DNA of 64,000 nt from Syntrophomonas sp. Lineage in GTDB: Bacteria; Bacillota; Syntrophomonadia; Syntrophomonadales; Syntrophomonadaceae. This document shows, one piece after another, positions 25,600 to 35,356 of the stretch. Location of the stretch: the NCBI GenBank assembly GCA_016841875.1, contig JAENYG010000017.1:1-64000 (forward strand). The letters are read 5' to 3'. The notes beneath the pieces were generated by a model. That model was not told where the DNA came from. It worked only from the letters and a program-made list of their open reading frames with translations, and ran no database searches. Every line of letters starts with the position of its first letter. Within the stretch, counting starts at the first letter, position 1. The translations under genes were made by a program, and so were the position numbers.

Positions 25600-25746
25600 T
25601 CAATTTTGCTTTTCACGTTTCTCGTCTAAACCGATAAGGTTTCCATAACAATCTCTGATTTCTTTCCTGATAAAGAAACTGTACCCTTTATAAATTAAGT
25701 ATGCCCCAGCACCCAGTAGTATCAGCCCCAGTACCAAATAATCCAT
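25600..25746 (-). CDS. Small single-pass membrane protein, 48 residues
   Basis: An ATG at 25746 is preceded by AGGAGGAG at ideal distance. The product starts with a hydrophobic helix (LVLGLILLGAGAYLIY) and ends in a basic/acidic tail (IRKEIRDCYGN, then EKREKQN). No family is recognised. It lies between the histidine-rich protein gene and the kinase gene on the same strand and may belong to that operon as a sensor accessory. It is short, but its strong ribosome binding site and clean membrane segment make it credible. Confidence 0.6.
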   Translation of the reverse strand: MDYLVLGLILLGAGAYLIYKGYSFFIRKEIRDCYGNLIGLDEKREKQN

Positions 25747-25819
25747 TTCAGTCTCCTCCTTGACTTACACAGCCGCATCAGCGGGGCCCAGGCCCCGTGA
25801 TGCTATCTGCCCAACTGTA

Positions 25820-26467
25820 CTACACAGCTATATTAATCACCGAATTGAGTGTAAGATCATGGATTTTATCATCCTGTTCCAGTTTTCCTTTAATGTCTAT
25901 CAGGATATCCTCCACCTCATATTTCTTATTAATCCTGCATTGAACTGTTCCTTCATCCATAGAGCAGGAGCCTTTGAAAAAGAACTGCGGGCCATGATGC
26001 CCGTGCATGTGATGGAGATGGAGACCTGTCTTTAAATCTTCAGGAATGTTCTTTAAATCCAGCGATAGCATTAATGATTTGTCCTCCTGTTCATCAACCT
26101 TCATATCATTGAGTGCACCCAGTACAACCATTAACCTGTCCAGCTTCTCTTTTGCCCCCAGCCTGTGCTTACAGGCATGATGCCGGTGAAAGAACATTGG
26201 CCTTTTATAGTCCTGCTTCTCATCCTCGGGGTCCTGATATACATTAAACTCAGTATTGCTCTCATGTTTGATCTGTTTGCCGTCATAATCAACTATGCTG
26301 GTAATCCTGGACCTGCTCGTCCCGCTCAACATATCTTTGCTGAATTCATTGTCTACCCGGAATGCCTCCACTCCATCTTTCAGCCCGCTGATTTTAACAG
26401 TCCCGTTTAGAGTATCCTTATCTCTCATCACCCTGGCCACATCGTATAAAAGTTTGATTTTGTTCAT
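25820..26467 (-). CDS. Uncharacterised histidine-rich protein
   Basis: A 215-residue protein without signal peptide or membrane segment. I recognise no family. Two histidine clusters stand out: FFHRHHACKHR in the middle and LHLHHMHGHHGPQ near residue 168. Charged alpha/beta sequence surrounds them (MNKIKLLYDVARVMRDKDTL at the start). The start at 26467 is set by AAAAGGAGG. With the histidine-rich kinase downstream on the same strand, a role in metal storage, buffering or sensing is plausible but unproven. Confidence 0.55.
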   Translation of the reverse strand: MNKIKLLYDVARVMRDKDTLNGTVKISGLKDGVEAFRVDNEFSKDMLSGTSRSRITSIVDYDGKQIKHESNTEFNVYQDPEDEKQDYKRPMFFHRHHACKHRLGAKEKLDRLMVVLGALNDMKVDEQEDKSLMLSLDLKNIPEDLKTGLHLHHMHGHHGPQFFFKGSCSMDEGTVQCRINKKYEVEDILIDIKGKLEQDDKIHDLTLNSVINIAV

Positions 26468-26798
26468 TAAAATGACCTCCTTTTTATTTGCTTCAAGGTC
26501 ATTGTATAGAACAGGGATAAAACCCAATTAAAGATTTCATAAAATTTTTATAAAATAATGAAAAAATTTATTTGCCTATACGGAGAATATCAATTTGCCT
26601 ATGTGGAGAATGGGAGTAGGTATATACATTACCTTACATCCCAATCGCCTTTTTCAGCGGCAACTAGTTGGCTCCCCCGGATAGTAAGAAGGCTGAACCG
26701 GCATAAGCCGATCCAGCCCTTAAATTTGTTCCACAATCGTTTCTGTTCAGACAATTTGCTAGTTATTTAGGGCGGTATTAACATGGCCGCCCCTTGAC
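26468..26798 (-). other. Intergenic region between the histidine-rich gene and nuoN
   Basis: No gene, clear hairpin or repeat is evident. Short AT-rich stretches near 26540-26570 could hold the promoter of the histidine-rich gene on the minus strand, but no box pair stands out. Confidence 0.4.
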
Positions 26799-28217
26799 TC
26801 ACATCAGTATCTGTATGGCATATCCGGCCAGTTCGGATAATGGTCCGGGATAAACCCCCAGCAGGATAGTGGCCAGAACACATATCCACAGAGCGACGGT
26901 ACTGCCACCAGTTGTCAGCACCGGGGAATCATTTTCGTTTTCTCCAATATACATGGCTTTGGAAACGCCCAGATAGTAGTATACTGATACCATGCTCATG
27001 ATCAAACCGATCACCGCCAGCCACAGGTATCCGTTTTGTACGGCACCGGCGAATAGATAGAATTTACCGGCAAAGCCTGCCATGGGCGGAATCCCAGCCA
27101 GGGACAGCATACATATGGTCATTATGGCGGCCAGCATGGGTGAGCGTTTGCTGAGTCCGGCAAAGGCCTCTATTCCGGTTTTGCCGGTATCTACCTCTAC
27201 CGCCGTAGCTACTGCAAATGCGCCGGTGTTGGCAAACACATAGATCATAGCATAAAACAGTACACCCTTTAATCCAAAAGAGTTGGCTGCCACTACTCCC
27301 ACCAGGATATACCCGGCCTGGGCTATGCTGGAGTAGGCTAAGAGCCTCTTTACATCCTTCTGGCTCAAGGCGATAAGATTTCCTATTATGATGGTCAGAG
27401 CTGCTAATATAGCTAAGAGCATGCTCCAGTCAAAGGATGCGTCCGCTCCGTTTATGGCCACCATAAATACTCTTACCAGGGCAGCAAAACCGGCTGCTTT
27501 GGAACCAACGGACAGGTAGGTAGTAATCGGTATCGGTGCACCTTGATAGATGTCCGGTGTCCACATATGGAAGGGTACTACTGATATTTTGAAGGCAAAG
27601 CCGGCAATTATCAGTACTACACCGGCTAATAAAGCTGGCTGCATGGTAAAGGCGGCTGCTATTTCAGTAAACATAGTAGTTCCGGTCATAGCGTAAACCA
27701 GGCTTATACCAAAGAGCAGAATAGCTGAGGATACCGCACCTAAAATCAGATATTTTAATCCTGCTTCAGCTGACAGCTTGTCATTCTGCAGATAGGCCGT
27801 CAGGATATAAAAACTTATGGTCATCAGTTCTAACCCTACATAAAGGGTAATAAATTCACCTGCGGAAGACATCAGCATCATACCCAGTGTAGCCAGAATC
27901 ATCAATCCATAGAATTCAGAACTTTTTTCTTCAAAGCGGGATATATATTTACCTGCCATAAGCATTACCAGAATACCCGCGCTCAGGAATAGGAGTTTGA
28001 AATAGCTGCCGAACATGTCAATCTGGTAAACTCCATTAAAGAAACTCGCCTTCTGGGAAAACGCCGTTATCGAATAGGCCAGTATGGCAATCATACCCAG
28101 CAGAGCAAAGCGGTTTACCACCGTCTTGCCCCGAGCTGGAAGGGCCAGACCCAGTACCAGAACCAACAGACCTAAGAGGGCTACCATAATTTCAGTCAAT
28201 AATAACGAAATATCCAT
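26799..28217 (-). CDS. nuoN: NADH-quinone oxidoreductase subunit N
   Basis: A 472-residue antiporter-like membrane subunit of complex I with about 14 helices. Conserved motifs include LGLELMTISFYIL with the helix Glu, FKISVVPFHMWTPDIYQGAP and LSQKDVKRLLAYSSIAQAGY. It pumps protons in the membrane arm. It is the last gene of the nuo operon, and its ATG overlaps the nuoM stop by one base. Confidence 0.95.
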   Translation of the reverse strand: MDISLLLTEIMVALLGLLVLVLGLALPARGKTVVNRFALLGMIAILAYSITAFSQKASFFNGVYQIDMFGSYFKLLFLSAGILVMLMAGKYISRFEEKSSEFYGLMILATLGMMLMSSAGEFITLYVGLELMTISFYILTAYLQNDKLSAEAGLKYLILGAVSSAILLFGISLVYAMTGTTMFTEIAAAFTMQPALLAGVVLIIAGFAFKISVVPFHMWTPDIYQGAPIPITTYLSVGSKAAGFAALVRVFMVAINGADASFDWSMLLAILAALTIIIGNLIALSQKDVKRLLAYSSIAQAGYILVGVVAANSFGLKGVLFYAMIYVFANTGAFAVATAVEVDTGKTGIEAFAGLSKRSPMLAAIMTICMLSLAGIPPMAGFAGKFYLFAGAVQNGYLWLAVIGLIMSMVSVYYYLGVSKAMYIGENENDSPVLTTGGSTVALWICVLATILLGVYPGPLSELAGYAIQILM

Positions 28218-29725
28218 TAGAACAACCCTCCTATCTGTATAAGTGCCATTTGAGCCACCAGAGGTTCAACCCCATTGGTGATCAGATCCATAAGGGTGAA
28301 TGGTAAACATCCGCCCAGTATAATAGCCAGTCCCAATACCACCAAGGGTACTAGTTCGGGCCCTTTTAAATCCTGCAGGTGATCCCATTCTTCCTTGCGC
28401 GGCCCAAATAGCATCGTCCCTAAGGTGCGAAGTATATAAAGGGCGGTAAAGATTATGCCGGTGATGGCGATTATGGCAATCACTTTAAATGAGCTGAATG
28501 CACCTACGAATATGGTAAATTCTCCAATGAAGTTAACCGTTCCCGGTAATCCCAAAGAGGCCAATCCGGCAATCATAAAGCCAGTGGCCAGTTTTGGCAT
28601 CTGGTGAGCCAGCCCCCCAAAGTCTTCAATATTTCGGGTGTGGCTCTTTTCATAAAGATTTCCTATCATAGCAAAGAATAGCGCCGCCATTACTCCATGA
28701 GCAAACATCATAATAACTGCACCGTTTATACTTATGATGTTTAATGCCGCAATGCCTATGAGAACATATCCCATGTGGCTTACACTGGAGTAACCCACGA
28801 TATATTTAAGATCCTTCTGACTCAAACAGATATAGGCTGCATAGACCACATTACCTATCGCCAGTACGGCTATAACCGGTGCTACAAATTTGGCTCCGAT
28901 CGGCAGTATAGTGAGGGCGATACGAATCAGCCCGTAACCACCGATTTTCTTTAATACCCCGGCATGAATCATACTTACCGCTGTTGGCGCTCCCGCATAT
29001 CCATCTGGAGACCAGGCATGAAATGGGAACATCGATAGCAGAGTACCGAAGCCAAAGGCCATAAAAGCAAACACTAAAATCTGAAATCCGCTGGAATAAT
29101 CCAAAGTACCCAAAAATGCCATATCCATACTGGGTACACCGCTGATCGCTTTAGCTTTGATAAACAGTGCGATTAAACCTGCCAGCAGGAAGGCACTTCC
29201 TATCAGCAGATATATAGTCAATTTCATACCAGCATATTCCTTGCTAACCCGCTTGGTGCTGCCGAACATGATTACCAGCAGATATATGGGTATGACCACT
29301 ACTTCATAAAACAGGAAGAATATAAATAAATCTGTAGTAATAAATGTTCCCATAACTCCTGAGATCAATATCAACAGCAGGGTGAAAAATTCTTTGGCCC
29401 GCTCCTCTATTTTCCAGGAAGCATATATGGAACTGAAACCGATCAGGTTGGTTAAGAGCAGCATGGGAATGCTTATCCCATCCACTCCCAGAGCATAATT
29501 TACTCCCAGATCTTTTATCCAGGGTATAGTTTCAATAAACTGCATGCCTCCGAGTGCTTTATCATAACCTATAAATACGGCCAGCGATAAAACCATACTG
29601 ATGAAGGTGGTGACAGCAGCAGTATATTTTATCGATTTGTGCTTATCTGCGGGCAGGCACATGATAATTATTGCTCCCAGCAAAGGCACCAGTAAAGTTG
29701 TTGTTAATACTGGAAATCCACTCAT
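28217..29725 (-). CDS. nuoM: NADH-quinone oxidoreductase subunit M
   Basis: A 502-residue proton-pumping antiporter-like subunit. FFLFYEVVVIPIYLL carries the conserved Glu, FPFHAWSPDGYAGAPTAVS is the NuoM signature, and LSQKDLKYIVGYSSVSHMGY the second half of the channel. It joins NuoL and NuoN in the membrane arm and lies 15 bases after nuoL. Confidence 0.95.
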   Translation of the reverse strand: MSGFPVLTTTLLVPLLGAIIIMCLPADKHKSIKYTAAVTTFISMVLSLAVFIGYDKALGGMQFIETIPWIKDLGVNYALGVDGISIPMLLLTNLIGFSSIYASWKIEERAKEFFTLLLILISGVMGTFITTDLFIFFLFYEVVVIPIYLLVIMFGSTKRVSKEYAGMKLTIYLLIGSAFLLAGLIALFIKAKAISGVPSMDMAFLGTLDYSSGFQILVFAFMAFGFGTLLSMFPFHAWSPDGYAGAPTAVSMIHAGVLKKIGGYGLIRIALTILPIGAKFVAPVIAVLAIGNVVYAAYICLSQKDLKYIVGYSSVSHMGYVLIGIAALNIISINGAVIMMFAHGVMAALFFAMIGNLYEKSHTRNIEDFGGLAHQMPKLATGFMIAGLASLGLPGTVNFIGEFTIFVGAFSSFKVIAIIAITGIIFTALYILRTLGTMLFGPRKEEWDHLQDLKGPELVPLVVLGLAIILGGCLPFTLMDLITNGVEPLVAQMALIQIGGLF

Positions 29726-29740
29726 TGATCACCCACCCCC

Positions 29741-31630
29741 TTACACTATCACAGACACAGCAGCTATCGTTGCTACGACTACCAGAATCATTATTCCAGC
29801 CACCATATACAGCGCATAACTCTGAACCTGTCCATCTTCGGTGTATCTTAAAACATCTCCGCTCTTACCGGTGAGAAACGCGATGCCGTTTACTAGTCCA
29901 TTCACCACATGTATATCAAACCAGAACATCGCCCGGGCAGCTCCGAAAACGAAGATATCGCCCAGCCTAGCATACAGCTCATCAACATAGTATTTGTTTT
30001 TCAAAAGATTATATATCACACTGTATTTATCCCGCAGTGCTTCATGACTGATAAGCTTTTTCTGATAAATCACCCAGGCCAGAATGATCCCGGCCAAGGC
30101 TATCAAGGTAGAGGAAATCATAATAGCTGTGCTCGGTTCCGGTTGTATCCCTGCCGGATTGTTCACAAAATGCCCAAAAGCATGATGCATAAGGGGTGAA
30201 TTCACAAATCCCGCAAAAACCGCAGCGATAGCCAGGATAATCAAAGGTATGGTCATCACACCAGAATTCTCATGGGCTTTCTCTTGTCCGTAAGTATTGC
30301 TACCAAAGAAAGCTACAAAAATCAGACGGAACATATAAAAGGCAGTAAGGAAAGCTACCAATGCTCCCAGAACATATAATCCGGTATTTCCGCTGGCATA
30401 AGCCGCCAGCAGTATTTCATCCTTGCTCCAGAATCCTGCTAATGGAGGTATTCCGCAGAGCGAAAGGGCGCCTATAACGAATGTCCAGGTGGTAATAGGC
30501 ATCTTCTTATACAGATTTCCCATCTTCCAGATATCCTGTTCCTCATGCATAGCCACGATAACACTTCCTGCTCCCAGGAATAATAGGCTTTTGAAAAATG
30601 CATGGGTCATTAAATGGAACATCCCCGCAGTCATAGCTCCTACGCCCATAGCCATCATCATATAACCCAGCTGACTCAAAGTGGAATAGGCCAGGATTCT
30701 TTTTATGTCATTCTGGGTGATAGCGATAGTGGCAGCAAATATGGCAGTGATACCACCAATAACGGCTATGAAGGTCATAGCCTGAGGAACACTGCTGAAT
30801 ATAAAGAAGGCGCGGGCGACCAGGTAAACCCCTGCGGCTACCATGGTGGCCGCATGGATCAGAGCACTGACCGGGGTGGGCCCTTCCATAGCATCCGGCA
30901 GCCATACATGCAGCGGAAACTGAGCAGATTTACCCATCGGTCCAAAGAACAGCAGTACCGCAACCGGGATCAATACTGCCATATTGGTATAACCGGCCAT
31001 TTCCTGAGATAATCCTGCAAAATTCAGAGTACCAAAAATAATCTGCAGGAAGAGTATACCTAATAGAAAACCAAAATCTCCCACCCGATTGGTAACAAAC
31101 GCCTTAATAGCAGCGTTTTTGGCTGATTCCTTGCCAAACCAGAAACCGATCAGGAAGTAGGAACATATGCCAACCAGTTCCCAGAATACGAACATCTGTC
31201 CGAAGTTATTGGCTACCACCAGGCCCAGCATGGAAGCAGCAAATAAACTTTGATAAGAATAGTAGCTGGCTATCCCGGGATCACCTTTCATATAACCCAG
31301 CGAATATATCTGTACCAGGGATGCGATAGATGTTACTACTATCAGCATGACTGCAGTTAATGGATCGAGTAAAAGACCCATATCAATATTCAATCCTGGC
31401 ATACTTAGCCAGCGGGTAGAAAATTCAAATACAGCTCCACCCTCTTCAGCAAATACAGCTGCCGCTATGGGTAAAGATAATATAAATGCTGCCGCTATGG
31501 CAAATATCGATAATCCTGCCGATACTTTGGGCCAGCGATGCAAAAATAATCCTATTAACGCAAAAGCCAGAAAAGGCAGGGCTGGTATCAACCAGGCATT
31601 GGGTAAAATAAATTCATACATATGCATCAC
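29741..31630 (-). CDS. nuoL: NADH-quinone oxidoreductase subunit L
   Basis: A 629-residue subunit with the usual antiporter fold plus the C-terminal lateral-helix region. MFVFWELVGICSYFLIGFW contains the conserved Glu, AQFPLHVWLPDAMEGPTPVSA the Lys/His channel, and LAYSTLSQLGYM the second half-channel. The start region reads MMHMY; any of the first three Met codons could be used, with AGGTG just upstream. The nuoK stop ends one base before it. Confidence 0.95.
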   Translation of the reverse strand: MMHMYEFILPNAWLIPALPFLAFALIGLFLHRWPKVSAGLSIFAIAAAFILSLPIAAAVFAEEGGAVFEFSTRWLSMPGLNIDMGLLLDPLTAVMLIVVTSIASLVQIYSLGYMKGDPGIASYYSYQSLFAASMLGLVVANNFGQMFVFWELVGICSYFLIGFWFGKESAKNAAIKAFVTNRVGDFGFLLGILFLQIIFGTLNFAGLSQEMAGYTNMAVLIPVAVLLFFGPMGKSAQFPLHVWLPDAMEGPTPVSALIHAATMVAAGVYLVARAFFIFSSVPQAMTFIAVIGGITAIFAATIAITQNDIKRILAYSTLSQLGYMMMAMGVGAMTAGMFHLMTHAFFKSLLFLGAGSVIVAMHEEQDIWKMGNLYKKMPITTWTFVIGALSLCGIPPLAGFWSKDEILLAAYASGNTGLYVLGALVAFLTAFYMFRLIFVAFFGSNTYGQEKAHENSGVMTIPLIILAIAAVFAGFVNSPLMHHAFGHFVNNPAGIQPEPSTAIMISSTLIALAGIILAWVIYQKKLISHEALRDKYSVIYNLLKNKYYVDELYARLGDIFVFGAARAMFWFDIHVVNGLVNGIAFLTGKSGDVLRYTEDGQVQSYALYMVAGIMILVVVATIAAVSVIV

Positions 31631-31631
31631 C

Positions 31632-31940
31632 TCACCACTTCAACAGGTTGAAATCATTTAAATCAACCGATTTTCTCTGCTGGTATATAGAAATAACCAG
31701 GGCCAGGCCCACAGCTATTTCCGCAGCGGCTACAACAATAATGAATACGGAAAATAATTGTCCCACAGCCGCAGCATCATTCATAAACTTGTTGGCTGCG
31801 ACAAAATTGATATTTACCGCATTCAGCATCAGTTCTACCGACATCAGAACCGCGATAGCGTTTCTTCTAGTCAGTACTCCATAAACACCAATACTGAATA
31901 TAACGGCACTCAGTAATATATAATGGGGTAACCCTATCAT
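31632..31940 (-). CDS. nuoK: NADH-quinone oxidoreductase subunit K
   Basis: A 102-residue, three-helix subunit of normal length. VLMSVELMLNAVNINFV has the conserved channel Glu in helix 2, and FIIVVAAAEIAVGLALV the second Glu in helix 3. It links the quinone module to the antiporter subunits. Its ATG overlaps the nuoJ stop by four bases. Confidence 0.95.
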   Translation of the reverse strand: MIGLPHYILLSAVIFSIGVYGVLTRRNAIAVLMSVELMLNAVNINFVAANKFMNDAAAVGQLFSVFIIVVAAAEIAVGLALVISIYQQRKSVDLNDFNLLKW

Positions 31941-32464
31941 CTGTTTTCAACCCCCTTCGCAAGAATGATAGCTCCAATCACTGCTACCAGCAGCAATATG
32001 GCGGCCGCTTCAAAGGCAATAACATAATCACCCAGCATCAGCTCCGCCAGCATTCCGACTGAATTATCTACTCCCTGCAGAGCAGTTTTGGGCCATTCGG
32101 TAAACCCTACTGCCGCAATTATGGAGGCCAACATCATCATGGTTATAGTCCCTCCGGCAAACCATGCCTTGGTACGGGGAGTTGGCAGGTTGGTCCTTCT
32201 CGCATCTTTATCCATCAACAGCATTACTGCAAAGATAATCAATACCGAAATGGCACCTGCGTAAACCAGAATCTGGATAGCTCCCAGAAATCCAGCATTC
32301 AGCTGAAAGTATATGGCAGCCACTCCTAGCATTGTAAATACCAGACTCAATGCACTGTAGATAATGTTTCTAAATAAAACTACCCCCAGGGCTCCTAATA
32401 TGGTTACCCCACCTATAGCCAAGAATGCGGCATCATACAGTGAGAAGGCAGAGAATTCAAACAT
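31937..32464 (-). CDS. nuoJ: NADH-quinone oxidoreductase subunit J
   Basis: A 175-residue, five-helix subunit. FLGAIQILVYAGAISVLIIFAVMLL is recognisable here and split over the family's helix 3 with its pi-bulge region. It overlaps nuoI by one base and nuoK by four, so these genes are translated as a block. Confidence 0.93.
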   Translation of the reverse strand: MFEFSAFSLYDAAFLAIGGVTILGALGVVLFRNIIYSALSLVFTMLGVAAIYFQLNAGFLGAIQILVYAGAISVLIIFAVMLLMDKDARRTNLPTPRTKAWFAGGTITMMMLASIIAAVGFTEWPKTALQGVDNSVGMLAELMLGDYVIAFEAAAILLLVAVIGAIILAKGVENR

Positions 32465-33153
32465 TATTCCTCTCCTCCTTTCTCAGCCTGTAAGCGGTTT
32501 TTCTTTTCTTTAGTTACGAAACCGGCTGCCACTTTGGCAGCCTTTTCCTTATCTTTAACCAGAAGCTCTGCCATTTTCAAAGCAGTTTTTTCGCTCTCCT
32601 GTACCAGTTCCGATAGTATCTTGATATCTTCCTCCTGTTCCAGTACTTGGGCAAGAATCTTCGCCGGATTTTTCTGCAAAGCTTTACTCATGGCTTCAAT
32701 CTTGTTCTGCTCTTTATTCTCTTGCTCATCCTGCATGGATGCAGTTTCCACTTCTTCCTCTTCATCCATTTCTGCCGGACGGAGATACACCCGTTTAATA
32801 TCGTCACGGCTGAATGTTGATAATTCAAAATCATGATCAAAATGCAGGCAATCTTTAGGACAACCTTCTACACATAGATTACAGAACATGCAGTATTGAA
32901 AGTCTATGGTATAGCTCAAGAGTTTTTTCTTTTTACTGTTTTCACTCTTCTCGGTTTCAAATGACAGCACATCATTGGGGCAGCTGTTAACACAAATGCC
33001 ACAGGCTATGCATTTTTCAAATTCAAACTGCAGGCAGCCCCGAAAACGGGGAGCAAGCTCTGGCATTACATCGGGATACTGTTCGGTTATTTCTTTCTGG
33101 AAGAAATGCTTTAAGGTAATACCCAGTCCTTTTATTAAACCCTGTCCATTCAT
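32464..33153 (-). CDS. nuoI: NADH-quinone oxidoreductase subunit I with long charged C-terminus
   Basis: A 229-residue subunit. Residues about 45-115 carry two ferredoxin motifs, CIACGICVNSCP and CMFCNLCVEGCP, for the [4Fe-4S] clusters N6a and N6b that lead electrons towards NuoB. After the normal end of the domain (about residue 125) follow roughly 100 extra residues rich in Glu, Lys, Gln and Ala that look helical (ILAQVLEQEEDIKILSEL). Because NuoE, F and G are missing, this tail could form part of a docking site for another electron donor; that is a guess. Confidence 0.92.
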   Translation of the reverse strand: MNGQGLIKGLGITLKHFFQKEITEQYPDVMPELAPRFRGCLQFEFEKCIACGICVNSCPNDVLSFETEKSENSKKKKLLSYTIDFQYCMFCNLCVEGCPKDCLHFDHDFELSTFSRDDIKRVYLRPAEMDEEEEVETASMQDEQENKEQNKIEAMSKALQKNPAKILAQVLEQEEDIKILSELVQESEKTALKMAELLVKDKEKAAKVAAGFVTKEKKNRLQAEKGGEE

Positions 33154-33156
33154 AAC

Positions 33157-34197
33157 TTAACACCACCCCATCCATTTACAGAAATAGATTCCCGCACCAG
33201 TAAGTAAAATATTGCCCAGACTGACTGGAACCAGCACCTTCCAGCTGAAAGACATCAGTTGATCCATCCTGATACGGGGGAAAGTCCATTTCACCCAGAA
33301 GAATACCAGGATCACCCCATAAGTCTTGATTATTATCCACAGCCACGATGGTAGCCAGGGACCCTGCCATCCTCCCAGAAAGACCGTGGCCATCAAGGCG
33401 GAGACCGCCACCAGGTTGGTATATTCGGCCAGGAAAAACAGAGCCCAGCGCATACCGGTATATTCGGTATAAGCACCGCCGGTAAGTTCCTGCTCAGCTT
33501 CCGGCATATCAAAAGGCCCCCGGTTTAATTCGGCTGTAGCTGCTATGAAATAGGTTATAAAGGCAATCGGCTGCAGGATGATAAACCACAGGTTATCTTG
33601 CGCTGCCACAATGTCCTGGAGGTTTAATGAGCCGCTGATCATCACTACGCCCAGCAGGGAAAAAGCCAGGGGAATCTCGTAACTTATCATCTGGGCCACC
33701 GACCGCACGGCCCCCATCAAAGACCATTTATTATCCGAACCCCACCCGGCCATTAATAAAGCGATGGTGCTCAGGGACCCAATAGAAATAAAAAATAAGA
33801 GCCCGATGTTCAAGTTGATTACTTCCATGCCTTGACCCAAAGGTATGACCGTATACAGCATGACTGCCACCACTATGAAAAACATGGGCGCGGTTTTAAA
33901 AATAAGTTTGTCTGCTGCTGATGGCACAATATCTTCTTTGGTCAGAAGCTTGATGGCATCAGCGATGGTCTGGAATATCCCGAAAGGCCCCAGCCGATTA
34001 GGTCCCAGTCTTTCCTGGAAAAAGGCACTGACCTTCCTCTCCAGCCATATCAAGACAATAATGTTCAGGGTGATTATGGTTATTATTATTATCCATTTAA
34101 CTAATAACAAAATAATATCGGCCCATACCGGTGATAGACCGAGGGTTATCATCCACCCGGTAAAGGCTGCCGCCAGATTTGTAAACAAATGTTCCAT
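33157..34197 (-). CDS. nuoH: NADH-quinone oxidoreductase subunit H
   Basis: A 346-residue, eight-helix subunit that forms much of the quinone chamber. WLERKVSAFFQERLGPNRLGPFG is the conserved loop (here split at its two ends), and ELNRGPFDMPEAEQELTGG plus EYTGMRWALFFLAEY are the family hallmarks with channel Glu residues. It follows nuoD after a 55-base gap and precedes nuoI by three bases. Confidence 0.95.
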   Translation of the reverse strand: MEHLFTNLAAAFTGWMITLGLSPVWADIILLLVKWIIIITIITLNIIVLIWLERKVSAFFQERLGPNRLGPFGIFQTIADAIKLLTKEDIVPSAADKLIFKTAPMFFIVVAVMLYTVIPLGQGMEVINLNIGLLFFISIGSLSTIALLMAGWGSDNKWSLMGAVRSVAQMISYEIPLAFSLLGVVMISGSLNLQDIVAAQDNLWFIILQPIAFITYFIAATAELNRGPFDMPEAEQELTGGAYTEYTGMRWALFFLAEYTNLVAVSALMATVFLGGWQGPWLPSWLWIIIKTYGVILVFFWVKWTFPRIRMDQLMSFSWKVLVPVSLGNILLTGAGIYFCKWMGWC

Positions 34198-34252
34198 ATA
34201 ACAGTCGCTCCTCTAGATTCTGATTGATCAACTGGATTAGCTAACTATTTAC

Positions 34253-35353
34253 CTATCTATCCGATTCTCCCAGTATAGGGTCCAGGGTAGCAATATTGGT
34301 TATGATGTCTTGAAACACCCCTCCCCGACATACCAGGGGCAGGACCATCAAGTTGATAAAAGATGGAGCCCTTACGTGCAGACGGTAAGGTTTTTTCCCC
34401 CCATCGCTGACTATATAGTAGCCCAATTCGCCTTTGGCTGATTCTATCCGGTGATAAACTTCTATCCCCGGTTCAGGTTTCAGCACCTTGGGAACCCGGG
34501 CGGTTATTTCACCTTCCGGCAGGTTATCCAGTGCCTGTTCAATAATTCGCCCGCTCTGCCTGAGTTCCTCGATCCGAACCTTCCATCGGTCCAGGGAATC
34601 TCCCCTGCTGCCGACAGGTATGTCAAAATCGAAACGATCGTAGATCCCATAGGGTTCAGCTTTCCGAATATCATAGGCTATCCCGCTGGCTCTCAGGTTG
34701 GGCCCGGTAACACCGTATTTAACAGCATCTTCCAGGCTTAGAATGCCAACTCCCTGCATGCGTGCAGCCCATATTTCATTACCGGTCATCAGACCATTGT
34801 ATTCATCTATCATCAGGGGAATATCATGGGCAAAACTCCTGACCACAGGAATGAATTCCTTCGGTATATCCGCAGCAACTCCCCCGATTCTGATATAAGA
34901 AGATAACAGTCGCTGACCTCCGGTCATTTCGAAGATATTCATGATCCTTTCCCGGTCCCGCATGCCATACATCAGGCCGGTGGTAGCTCCCAGGTCTATT
35001 CCCGTGGCGGCAATAGCTATCTGATGAGAGGCAATCCTGGACAGTTCAGCCATAATGACCCGGATATACTCAGCTCGTTCTGGCACCTGGATACCCAGCA
35101 ATTTCTCAACGGTCTGGCAGTAGCCCAAAACCGGCAAATTGGTAGCCAGATAATCAAGCCGGGCGGTATAAGGGACAAACTGCTGGTAAGTCTTGCTTTC
35201 CGCAATTTTTTCCACGCTTCTATGTACATAACCCAGGTGTACTATAACATCCTGAATGATCTCTCCATCCATTACTGCTTCAGCATGTAAACCACCATGG
35301 GTACTGGGATGAATAGGACCAACATTAACCGTATATATATCGCTTTGCATCAA
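34253..35353 (-). CDS. nuoD: NADH-quinone oxidoreductase subunit D
   Basis: A 366-residue, 49-kDa-type subunit related to the large subunit of NiFe hydrogenases. GPIHPSTHGGL contains the quinone-site His, and LGYVHRSVEKIAE follows. The Tyr-bearing quinone-site segment near NRGDSL-like sequence reads SRGDSLDRWKVR. NuoC and NuoD are separate, unlike in E. coli. The usual Ni-binding Cys residues of hydrogenases are absent, as expected for complex I. Confidence 0.95.
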   Translation of the reverse strand: MMQSDIYTVNVGPIHPSTHGGLHAEAVMDGEIIQDVIVHLGYVHRSVEKIAESKTYQQFVPYTARLDYLATNLPVLGYCQTVEKLLGIQVPERAEYIRVIMAELSRIASHQIAIAATGIDLGATTGLMYGMRDRERIMNIFEMTGGQRLLSSYIRIGGVAADIPKEFIPVVRSFAHDIPLMIDEYNGLMTGNEIWAARMQGVGILSLEDAVKYGVTGPNLRASGIAYDIRKAEPYGIYDRFDFDIPVGSRGDSLDRWKVRIEELRQSGRIIEQALDNLPEGEITARVPKVLKPEPGIEVYHRIESAKGELGYYIVSDGGKKPYRLHVRAPSFINLMVLPLVCRGGVFQDIITNIATLDPILGESDR

Positions 35354-35356
35354 TTT

